Below, one piece after another: positions 1-5,483 of a stretch of 5,669 nucleotides of DNA. Location of the stretch: positions 3,326-8,994 of the forward strand of contig PAIW01000132.1 in the NCBI GenBank assembly GCA_002710885.1, in the 5' to 3' direction. Source of the stretch: Chloroflexota bacterium (GTDB lineage: Bacteria > Chloroflexota > Dehalococcoidia > SAR202 > UBA11138). Below the pieces are notes generated by a model, which made no database searches, was not told the DNA's origin, and worked only from the letters and a program-made list of their open reading frames with translations. Each line of letters opens with the position of its first letter. Position 1 is the first letter of the stretch. The translations under genes were made by a program, and so were the position numbers.

Positions 1-462
1 GACAATCGCCTTGCGTTCGCCAAAAGATTCGGAGCGACCCACACCATCAACCCGGCCAAAGAGAACCTGGACGAGGCCGTCAACGAAATCACCAAAGGCG
101 AGGGTGCAGAGATTTCAATTGAGGCCGCCGGATTCCCTGACACTCTGAACAACGCTCTCAAGCATGTCGCGAAGTGGGGCAAGGTCATCCTATTCGGCAT
201 CCAGGGAGGCCTGCCTGGAGACATGACCCCTGTGAACATGAGCTCGTTCCTCGCCAAGATGCCCACCATCATCCCGACAGTCGGCGCGGTAAGCGGCGAT
301 GCCGTGAGTCACATCGAGAACATGGTCGAGCTCAAACAACGCGGCTGGTGGGACCCCGGAGAAATGGCAACCCACACCAAGAAGTTCGATGACATCAAAG
401 CGGCCTACGACATGTACGAAAACTACGAAGACGAGGTCGTAAAGGTCGTCCTGAGCGCGTAG
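1..462 (+). CDS. Zinc-type MDR alcohol/polyol dehydrogenase, C-terminal part (5' end outside the window)
   Basis: The reading frame is open from base 1 and ends at TAG 460-462, giving 153 residues of a medium-chain dehydrogenase/reductase. The visible part begins inside the Rossmann NAD(P)-binding domain. Residue 1 is an Asp followed by NRLAFAKRFGATHTINP, the usual segment after the second beta strand, where an acidic residue often contacts the adenosine ribose and favours NAD. The next strand reads ISIEAAG (residues 39-45), followed by a helix and the KWGKVILFGIQGG strand-turn. The C-terminal segment has the typical helix before KKFDDIKAAYDMYEN and a closing VVKVVLSA strand. The catalytic zinc-binding half and the GxGxxG loop lie upstream and cannot be checked. 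Substrate is unknown; alcohol, polyol or sugar-acid oxidation all fit. It converges on the thioesterase gene, with 120 bases between the two stops and no clear terminator. Confidence 0.9.
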   Translation, partial: DNRLAFAKRFGATHTINPAKENLDEAVNEITKGEGAEISIEAAGFPDTLNNALKHVAKWGKVILFGIQGGLPGDMTPVNMSSFLAKMPTIIPTVGAVSGDAVSHIENMVELKQRGWWDPGEMATHTKKFDDIKAAYDMYENYEDEVVKVVLSA

Positions 463-582
463 GTTTTCAGTTAGAACTCGATATGCTGGCATTAGGGGCG
501 GGTTGAAGAATCGGCGCCACCGTTAGTCCATATGACCTTGCCCCTGGATATGTGCCATTGATAATGAGTGTGAATAACCCTA

Positions 583-1500
583 TCAATCCCTGACGGAAAC
601 CTGCGCCAGCCCGCACACCGTCGAGGTCCCGATTCTGCCCAATTTATCATACAGGTCGATTGTGCCGATTGATATTCCGTCATCTGCACCGTGGTAAGAA
701 CTGTCCACGCCTATCCAACTGCCCACGGGGATTCTTTGCAGGTATAGCGACACGTCAGCGTTGATGAAGTTCAGACCGTCTGTCCCTGAGTTTGCGAATG
801 GATTGGCAACATCGGCTACCTGAGCCACTCGCACAAGCTGGCTTGTCGGCTCGCCTGCGATCAAATCATGCGTCTCTCGAATCCATGCGCGGCGGCGGCT
901 TATTTCATGTTCGTGATCAACAGATGCGGGTTTTGGACCAAGCGACAGACCTTCAACATCGATTGTTTGCCACATAGGCAAATGCTTTTTCGCTGAAGCG
1001 GCTCTTTGCGTCGATTTTGGCATCGGCGCATCATCCTCAGGAGCTTGAATATCCCAATCGGGAGGAGACCATACTGTTCCTGGAGGATTCTGGCTCCTCT
1101 TCAACATCACAACACTCCCTCGGCCGATTTCAATGATGCCTTTATCAGGGTCGTCTGTGGTGATATGCACGTCAATCACCTTGATTCGCCTGCCCATCCG
1201 AATGACCTCTCCTTTCACGTTCAAAGGGGCCATCGGAGGCATCCTGAACAGGTCTACCGTGATCCTGGCAACCTGCAATTCTTCAAGCTCTACTACGGAA
1301 CTGTGGTGGGTCTCAACCTCATGCGCGATCAGGCCTGCGATCACTCTGCCATGTAACGACTTTGGGTCCCACGGCCCTCTTGCATGAATGGTTGGATAAT
1401 AAAGGGAAGGGTTGTCTTGATCAATTTCAAAAAATGCCTGGGGCAGTCGTGGTTTGCTCAAAATAGTTGTGTCTCTCGTAAGTAGTTTCACTGGTTGCAA
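583..1500 (-). CDS. Double-hotdog acyl-CoA thioesterase-like protein (TesB / thioesterase-like superfamily)
   Basis: A protein of 305 residues, the length expected for two fused hotdog folds, probably hydrolysing an acyl-CoA in the cytoplasm. The N-terminal hotdog covers about residues 22-135, with RGPWDPKSLHGRVIAGLIAH (41-60) matching the family pattern 'ARGPWDP..HGG..aaLla' at the central helix. A charged, proline-rich linker follows (about 138-178). The C-terminal hotdog spans about 200-303. By analogy with the Asp-Thr-Gln triad of E. coli TesB, Asp249 (in NADVSLYLQR), Ser268 (in VDSSYH) and Gln300 are candidate catalytic residues; this is my alignment by eye. The start is uncertain. TTG at 1498-1500 is the first start after an in-frame stop but has no good ribosome site. 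TTG at 1459-1461, 14 codons in, has a weak GAGAG 11 bases upstream. Substrate is unknown, and it could be a MaoC-like or non-enzymatic relative. Confidence 0.8.
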   Translation of the reverse strand: MQPVKLLTRDTTILSKPRLPQAFFEIDQDNPSLYYPTIHARGPWDPKSLHGRVIAGLIAHEVETHHSSVVELEELQVARITVDLFRMPPMAPLNVKGEVIRMGRRIKVIDVHITTDDPDKGIIEIGRGSVVMLKRSQNPPGTVWSPPDWDIQAPEDDAPMPKSTQRAASAKKHLPMWQTIDVEGLSLGPKPASVDHEHEISRRRAWIRETHDLIAGEPTSQLVRVAQVADVANPFANSGTDGLNFINADVSLYLQRIPVGSWIGVDSSYHGADDGISIGTIDLYDKLGRIGTSTVCGLAQVSVRD

Positions 1501-1529
1501 GTTATTTTATGGTCGGCCTCAAGGTGCGA

Positions 1530-1558
1530 ATTATAGCTGAGAATGGGCCGGCAGCTAA
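1530..1558 (-). promoter_or_regulatory. Candidate promoter for the thioesterase gene
   Basis: On the minus strand a perfect TATAAT sits at 1530-1535, about 30 bases ahead of the TTG start at 1500. A poor -35 match (TTAGCT, 1553-1558) lies 17 bases further upstream. The -35 abuts the 32-bp palindrome at 1560-1591, so a protein bound there could affect this promoter. An inverted repeat TAGCTG/CAGCTA (1534-1539 and 1552-1557, 12-base loop) overlaps the same stretch. Only the -10 element is convincing. Confidence 0.3.
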
Positions 1559-1559
1559 C

Positions 1560-1591
1560 CTGTCATTCTTCACCGCGGTGAAGAATGACAG
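1560..1591. repeat. Perfect 32-bp palindrome (REP/MITE-like or operator)
   Basis: Every base from 1560 to 1575 pairs with its partner from 1591 back to 1576: left arm CTGTCATTCTTCACCG, right arm its exact complement, no spacer. It lies in the gap between the end of the RraA-like operon (1659) and the start of the thioesterase gene (1500). Transcribed from either side it could fold into a long hairpin. Neither side is followed by a T-run, so a classical intrinsic terminator is not supported. A dispersed REP/MITE-like palindrome is my preferred reading, because TGTCATTC-type palindromes are common intergenic elements in several phyla. A dimeric regulator's operator is the alternative. The palindrome itself is certain; its role is not. 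Confidence 0.85.
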
Positions 1592-1658
1592 TGCGGGGTC
1601 ATATTGTTGGTCGTGTCGATGGCAACCAACATAGTGGATTCTTATGAAATCCGACAGC

Positions 1659-2366
1659 CTAGCCGCCCAGAGACCTGTGATACTGCTCCACGGTGGCTTC
1701 AGTGATGGGATAATACTTTCCAGGCGCGACGTTCTCTGATTGTATGAGGCCCTTGACGTACTCTTCGACGGCCTCGTGTTCCTCCACCCAGTCGATTATC
1801 TCCTTAGCGGCCACGGCTGGAACCACCACCACGCCATCGTCATCTCCGACGATGAGATCACCGGGGCGCACAGCGACACCGCCGCACTGGATGGTGCAAT
1901 TGGCCTCAAAGGGGTCTATCTCGCCCGCTCCGCCCATCGGAGTTCGGTCGCCCGCGAATATGGCAATGCCGTAATCTTTGGCCACAATATCCAAGTCTCG
2001 GATGGCGGCGTCAGTAACCATTCCGGCGGCTCCGCGCATCTTAAGTTGCAGAAGCTTCACGTCGCCTCCGATGGCTGCGTACTTCTTGCCCATTCCATCG
2101 CAGACCAGGATGTCCCCAGGCTCGCAGGAACCCATCGCCACGTACTCCGGCGAGTCGGCTCCCTGATGCACCTCGGCCATGATGTCGGGACGCGGCGGGA
2201 TGAACCTCAGAGTCCTGGCCCTGCCCGCAATGGTCTTGCCCGGAGTGAACGCCTTAACCTCGCGCATGAAGCTGGGATCATATCCCAGCTTACGAACTCC
2301 ACCATACACGGTCGCAACCGTTACTTTTTTGTATCGATCGATGATTTCCTGAGTAATCTCTGCCAC
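1659..2366 (-). CDS. RraA-like family protein (class II HMG/CHA-type aldolase or oxaloacetate decarboxylase-like), copy 1
   Basis: A cytoplasmic protein of 235 residues in the RraA / former 'demethylmenaquinone methyltransferase' family, which includes metal-dependent 4-hydroxy-4-methyl-2-oxoglutarate aldolases. It is close to the size of those aldolases and longer than E. coli RraA (about 160 residues). Visible motifs in order are VTVATVYGG (15-23), SCEPGDILVCDGMG (80-93), AAIGGDVKLLQ (97-107), VTDAAIRDLD (117-126) and GGVAVRPGDLIVGDDDGVVV (162-181). The R123-D124 pair matches the catalytic Arg and Mg-site Asp of the aldolases. A helical tail rich in Glu follows (185-212). GTG at 2364-2366 is chosen as start because AGGAGGG lies six bases upstream and the N-terminus then matches copy 2; the frame is open further upstream but overlaps copy 2. 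Second gene of the pair, 40 bases downstream of copy 1's neighbour. The real substrate is unknown. An RNase E inhibitor role is unlikely at this length and context. Confidence 0.9.
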   Translation of the reverse strand: MAEITQEIIDRYKKVTVATVYGGVRKLGYDPSFMREVKAFTPGKTIAGRARTLRFIPPRPDIMAEVHQGADSPEYVAMGSCEPGDILVCDGMGKKYAAIGGDVKLLQLKMRGAAGMVTDAAIRDLDIVAKDYGIAIFAGDRTPMGGAGEIDPFEANCTIQCGGVAVRPGDLIVGDDDGVVVVPAVAAKEIIDWVEEHEAVEEYVKGLIQSENVAPGKYYPITEATVEQYHRSLGG

Positions 2367-2372
2367 GTTGTT

Positions 2373-2379
2373 CCCTCCT
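2373..2379 (-). promoter_or_regulatory. Shine-Dalgarno site setting the GTG start of RraA-like copy 1
   Basis: AGGAGGG on the minus strand, six bases before GTG 2366-2364. Its strength and spacing decide in favour of this start over the upstream in-frame alternatives, which would run into the end of the preceding gene. Confidence 0.85.
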
Positions 2380-2406
2380 GAGTTGCTGATCACTGACGGC
2401 TGACCG

Positions 2407-3117
2407 CTACTTCTCCCACGGGCGCTCGTGTGCCAGTCTCTCAAAGCTCTGGGTGTTGTAATACTTGCCTGGCGCGACGTTCTCGCTCTCAATCAGAGCC
2501 TTGATATACTCCTCGGCCTGCTCGTGTTCTTCAACCCAGTCTATGACCGCCTCTGCGATCCCGGCAGCCACAACCACGATGCCGTCATCATCGCCAACGA
2601 TCAGGTCGCCAGGCCGAACAGCAACACCGCCGCACTGGATTGTGCCATTGGCCTCGTAGGGCCAGACATCAGGGATTCCGACCGCTCCAGTCCTGCCTCC
2701 AGCGAATAGCTTGAATCCGTACTCCTTCACTGCATCGAGGTCTCGGATAGCACCATCGGTCACAAGACCTTCAGCTCCGGCCATCTTCAGTTGCAGGATT
2801 TTCACGTCTCCGCCGATGGACGCCCACGACTTGCCCATCGCGTCCATCACCATCACGTCGCCCGGCTCGCAGGAACCCATAGCAACGTATTCTGGAGACT
2901 TCGCGCCTCGTTGGGTCTCCTTTTGTATGTCGATGCGCGGAGGCACGAACCGCAGGGTTTTGACCCGTCCCACCAGGTGTTCGCCGGGGGTGAACGCCTG
3001 CACCTTTCGCATAAAGCAAGGCTCGTAGCCCTTTTGAATGACACCGCCATAGACCGTCGCCACAGTCACGTTTCTGTACCGTTGGACAATCTCGTCAGAG
3101 ATTTTTCCGTCCGTCAA
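2407..3117 (-). CDS. RraA-like family protein (class II HMG/CHA-type aldolase or decarboxylase-like), copy 2
   Basis: A protein of 236 residues, a paralogue of the next gene downstream; by eye about 60% of positions are identical over the full length. It carries the same landmarks: VTVATVYGGV (17-26), SPEYVAMGSCEPGD (74-87), SIGGDVKILQLKM (100-112), TDGAIRDLD with R125-D126 (120-128), and GGVAVRPGDLIVGDDDG (163-179). A Glu-rich helical tail and SENVAPGKYY (211-220) follow. TTG at 3115-3117 is taken as start: AGGAAGG sits six bases upstream and the N-terminus then lines up with copy 1. A GTG at 3169-3171 would add 18 residues with no family match. First gene of a minus-strand pair, divergent from the dehydratase. 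It differs from copy 1 most between residues 140 and 157 (GGRTGAVGIPDVWPY against GDRTPMGGAGEIDPF), a stretch after the catalytic Arg-Asp. This suggests different substrates or one altered copy. Confidence 0.9.
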   Translation of the reverse strand: MTDGKISDEIVQRYRNVTVATVYGGVIQKGYEPCFMRKVQAFTPGEHLVGRVKTLRFVPPRIDIQKETQRGAKSPEYVAMGSCEPGDVMVMDAMGKSWASIGGDVKILQLKMAGAEGLVTDGAIRDLDAVKEYGFKLFAGGRTGAVGIPDVWPYEANGTIQCGGVAVRPGDLIVGDDDGIVVVAAGIAEAVIDWVEEHEQAEEYIKALIESENVAPGKYYNTQSFERLAHERPWEK

Positions 3118-3123
3118 TTTGCG

Positions 3124-3130
3124 CCTTCCT
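3124..3130 (-). promoter_or_regulatory. Shine-Dalgarno site setting the TTG start of RraA-like copy 2
   Basis: AGGAAGG on the minus strand, six bases before TTG 3117-3115. It partly overlaps a small inverted repeat (CCTCTGAGAGG on the plus strand, 3128-3138), which is probably too short to hide the site. Confidence 0.75.
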
Positions 3131-3261
3131 CTGAGAGGTTTTGTGTTTCCAAGAATTTGCAGGCTGTTCACCGCGCATGGATTCTATCATGAGGAAGGGC
3201 AACCAAGAACCTGGATTCAAGCGTGGTTCGACACTGTACAATGGGCTCGCTCAACCACCCC

Positions 3262-3267
3262 GAAGGG
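3262..3267 (+). promoter_or_regulatory. Shine-Dalgarno site of the enolase-superfamily dehydratase
   Basis: GAAGGG lies eight bases before ATG 3276-3278. It supports that start over the in-frame upstream ATG at 3141, which would add 45 residues of non-family sequence across the promoter region. The ATG at 3271 is in another frame. Confidence 0.65.
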
Positions 3268-3275
3268 ATCATGCC

Positions 3276-4433
3276 ATGAAGATCACCGACGTTAAGCCCA
3301 TCCCCACTCAACCCACCGAGTATTCACGACGCTCGAACCGCACATGGACCTTTGTACAGATCGACACCGACGAGGGCATAACCGGCTACGGCGAGGCCAC
3401 CAATTACCCTGGTGGCGGCAGTCTTGTGGTCGCCAGCACCATCAATCAGGTGCGAGAGACGCTGATCGGCGAGGACCCTTTCGACATCGACAGATTGTGG
3501 CACAAGATTTTCCGACGATACACCTACCTGGGCAGTCGAGGACTTGTTACTGCCGTCATCAGCGGCATCGACATAGCACTGTGGGACATCAAGGGCAAAG
3601 CTCTGGGGCGACCGATCTATGAAATATTGGGCGGGAAGTTCCGTGACAACATAACGATGTACGCCAACGGATGGTTCACAGGATGCACGACTCCTGAGGA
3701 TTTCGCCGACGCCGCAGCCGCGACAGTGGCCGAGGGCTACACGGCCCTGAAGTTCGACCCTTTCACCCACGAGATGCAGCCTTTCCACACGGGTTACGTT
3801 TCAGGGGCCATCTCCGCCGATGGCGAGGAGTTGGGTATGGACAAGGTGGCGGCAGTTCGAGAGGCTGTCGGGTCGAAGATCGAAGTGTTGATCGACGCCC
3901 ACGGACACTACAACGTGCCGACCGCCATTCGAATCGGAAACCGGCTGGCCGAGCATTCAGTGACCTGGTACGAGGAACCGGTGCCGCCGGAAGGCTACGA
4001 GGCGCTTGCGCAGGTTCGCCAGAGCGTCGCCGCGCCGATTTGCGTTGGCGAGCGACTGTTCACTCGGTTCGACTTCCTGCCCATCTTCGAGAACCGGCTA
4101 GCCGACTATATCATGCCCGACGTGGTGTGGACAGGCGGTATAAGCGAGCTTCGGAAGATTGCGACGATGGCCGAAGCGTATTACATTCCGGTCAGCCCGC
4201 ACAACGCGATGGGCTCCATCCAGATAATCGCCGGCGCCCACACCATGATGACCGTGCCTAACTTCTACCGGCTGGAGTTCAGCATCGCGGCTCTGGAGGC
4301 CTACAACGCCGTGCTCGACAAGTCTCTGGACATTCGAGGCGGCAACCTGCACCTGCCAACCGGTCCCGGCTTGGGCTACGATCTTGACACCGAGTTCATG
4401 GCCGCCCATCCGGACCCGGCGTGGAACGGGTAA
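3276..4433 (+). CDS. Enolase-superfamily acid-sugar dehydratase (mandelate racemase/muconate lactonizing enzyme family)
   Basis: A protein of 385 residues, normal length for the family. The N-terminal capping domain (1-120) includes GITGYGEAT (34-42) and AVISGIDIALWDIKGKALG (93-111). A TIM-like barrel follows. Metal ligands by pattern are Asp207 (LIDAHGHY), Glu233 (WYEEP) and Glu259 (GER). His209 in the D-x-H motif and His309 (SPHN), paired with Asp282 (PDVVWTGG), are the likely acid/base residues; Glu334 (RLEF) closes the site. D-x-H with SPHN resembles galactonate and gluconate dehydratases, which turn aldonates into 2-keto-3-deoxy acids. The strand that carries KxK in racemases reads LKFDPF (Lys159, Asp161), so only one Lys is present, arguing for a dehydratase over a racemase. 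It is divergent from the RraA-like pair, which could use its product. The exact sugar acid cannot be read from the sequence. Confidence 0.92.
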   Translation: MKITDVKPIPTQPTEYSRRSNRTWTFVQIDTDEGITGYGEATNYPGGGSLVVASTINQVRETLIGEDPFDIDRLWHKIFRRYTYLGSRGLVTAVISGIDIALWDIKGKALGRPIYEILGGKFRDNITMYANGWFTGCTTPEDFADAAAATVAEGYTALKFDPFTHEMQPFHTGYVSGAISADGEELGMDKVAAVREAVGSKIEVLIDAHGHYNVPTAIRIGNRLAEHSVTWYEEPVPPEGYEALAQVRQSVAAPICVGERLFTRFDFLPIFENRLADYIMPDVVWTGGISELRKIATMAEAYYIPVSPHNAMGSIQIIAGAHTMMTVPNFYRLEFSIAALEAYNAVLDKSLDIRGGNLHLPTGPGLGYDLDTEFMAAHPDPAWNG

Positions 4434-4475
4434 CAAGCGTTAAGAGTTGTCAGTCAGAATGCTGGTGGCTGGCGT

Positions 4476-5066
4476 TTATCTCCAATTCCGCAACTTGCGC
4501 AGGTTGATGAAGCCGTCAAGAGATGGAAACGGCAGGGATGTGAACACACCGAATCCAAGATTGCCGATTCCAAAGAAGAGAAGGAAGTAGCTGTCCAGCG
4601 TAAACAAATAAATTGCAATCGCAGCTATGCCGAAAGCAAGGTTCAGCGTCGGCCCGCCAAGCGACCGACCTGGACGCGACTACCCTGCTCGACACGATCT
4701 TCGAAATGCGTAACACCAACTGTGGCAGTCATTATCAAAGCCGTCATCGGCGCATTCACAGGCGACTGCCGATAACGTGCCCTAGGCCGTGAAAGAAGCT
4801 GCTCAACATAAACAGCAGCTCGAAGCCGAGACCCACCAACGCCTGAGAGCCAACCTGATCGGTTAGCGAGAAAATCACCGTGACTGCGATTCCCGCAATC
4901 GCCAACAGGGGAACGTTCAGCCAGAAACGGTGTTTTGAGAGGAAACCGATCTCCAGGAGCGTGAACAGCTTGCGCTGGCGAGATTCCTCAATAGTTTCAA
5001 ACGCCAATAGTGTAATCGGGTGTCTGTTCTTGCCATATGAGATAGAAGCAATCCAAGGTCGAACAT
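4476..5066 (-). pseudogene. M50-like integral membrane protein, broken by single-base gaps
   Basis: Three minus-strand frames follow one another like one protein. Piece A (5037 down to TGA 4758-4756) has two hydrophobic spans (FWLNVPLLAIAGIAVTVIF and the LVGLGFELLFMLSSFF stretch) and ends FFHGLGHVIGSRL. Piece B continues VNAPMTALIMTATVGVTHFED and VQVGRLAG. Piece C continues PTLNLAFGIAAIAIYLF, another span, then LPFPSLDGFINL, stopping at TAA 4476-4478. Adding one base near 4757-4760 and one near 4651-4655 restores a frame of 177 residues from TTG 5007. A third missing base near 5037-5039 would link it to ATG 5066 (MFDLGLLLS), giving about 197 residues and a 13-base gap to the preceding gene. 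The order HxxGH, G-P-x-x-N, then P-x-x-LDG is that of M50 site-2-type metalloproteases, but HGLGH lacks the catalytic Glu. Either a decaying gene or indel errors; the true start is uncertain. Confidence 0.65.
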
Positions 5067-5079
5067 AATGGACGAAAGG

Positions 5080-5469
5080 CTAACCATCCTGTCTCAACGA
5101 CTCCCGTATCTCGTGGCCTCGATCGTAGGCGGGGCGTTCCATCGGGTGGCGCCAGCCATCTTTGATATGGGTCGGCCGCCAGCCAGCGAGGTACTTGAGC
5201 ATGAAGTCTATCCAGCCCAAATCGGTCTGTTGGAGAACGTGGTATAGTTCGTGGCCCAGCAGGGCGATGCCCCGATCGGTGTCCAGATCGGAGGCTTCGG
5301 GAGTCATGTGTATCGTTTTGTTGATCGTCACTGCCGCCTGTCCAGACAATCCGAACAGCGTTCCAATAAGCGACCCTCGAAGAACTGTCACCTGACCGAG
5401 CAGATTATCGCCATACCACCGGGCCAGATGGCTTCTAGTCTTCTCTGAGATATCTACTCTTGTCGCCAT
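5080..5469 (-). CDS. Small HELYH metallopeptidase-like protein (DUF4157/eCIS-core-like)
   Basis: A protein of 129 residues with no signal peptide and no membrane span, so probably cytoplasmic. The centre reads GIALLGHELYHVLQQ (67-81), a zinc HExxH motif (His73, Glu74, His77) followed by the VxQQ typical of DUF4157-type domains. A downstream HPMERPAYDRG (108-118) puts Glu111 in position to be the third zinc ligand. The N-terminal half holds a strand-rich part (QAAVTINKTIHMT, 44-56) that precedes the helix in such proteins. ATG at 5467-5469 is preceded by GGGAAGG at 5476-5482, six bases away. The gene follows the alpha/beta hydrolase after 14 bases and precedes the M50-like membrane gene, so the three look co-transcribed. 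It is short for a peptidase. It may be a minimal peptidase-like domain whose activity is unproven, and the family name is by motif resemblance only. Confidence 0.8.
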   Translation of the reverse strand: MATRVDISEKTRSHLARWYGDNLLGQVTVLRGSLIGTLFGLSGQAAVTINKTIHMTPEASDLDTDRGIALLGHELYHVLQQTDLGWIDFMLKYLAGWRPTHIKDGWRHPMERPAYDRGHEIRESLRQDG

Positions 5470-5475
5470 CTTTTA

Positions 5476-5482
5476 CCTTCCC
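5476..5482 (-). promoter_or_regulatory. Shine-Dalgarno site of the HELYH protein gene
   Basis: GGGAAGG on the minus strand, six bases before ATG 5469-5467, inside the 14-base gap after the hydrolase stop codon. It supports both the start and operon-style translation. Confidence 0.75.
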
Positions 5483-5483
5483 G

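Larger units (their letters stand above)
3118..3275. promoter_or_regulatory. Divergent promoter region between the RraA-like pair and the dehydratase
   Basis: This 158-base gap separates two divergent start codons and must hold at least one promoter for each direction if the units are transcribed from here. On the plus strand TACAAT (3237-3242) is a fair -10, but no good -35 stands at the right distance. On the minus strand TAGAAT (3181-3186) is a fair -10, with a poor TTCTTG 17 bases upstream (3204-3209). I see no long inverted repeat that would mark an operator. Shared control of the two units is inferred from layout only. Confidence 0.4.

Noticed and set aside
494..545. Inverted repeat AGGGGC/GCCCCT between the converging dehydrogenase and thioesterase genes
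   Set aside because: Arms of six bases with a 40-base loop and no T-run are too weak for a terminator call. I see nothing else in the 463-582 gap.
1605..1631. Hairpin TGTTGGT/ACCAACA after the RraA-like operon as a possible terminator
   Set aside because: Seven-base arms with a 13-base loop and no T-run on either strand; it could be chance, so it is not listed as a feature.
1740..2381. A 213-codon open frame on the plus strand opposite RraA-like copy 1
   Set aside because: It is an antisense shadow: composition is His/Ser-rich with no recognisable domain, no good ribosome site, and it lies wholly opposite a gene with clear family motifs.
3141..3275. A 45-residue N-terminal extension of the dehydratase from an upstream in-frame ATG
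   Set aside because: The added residues do not resemble the family, they cross the divergent promoter region, and a ribosome site supports ATG 3276.
3324..3788. A 154-codon minus-strand frame inside the dehydratase gene
   Set aside because: The plus-strand frame carries all enolase-superfamily motifs; the antisense frame shows no domain and no start signal.
4516..4719. A 67-codon minus-strand frame read as a separate small gene
   Set aside because: It overlaps the region where the other two frames give coherent membrane-protein pieces; its own translation shows no domain or ribosome site.
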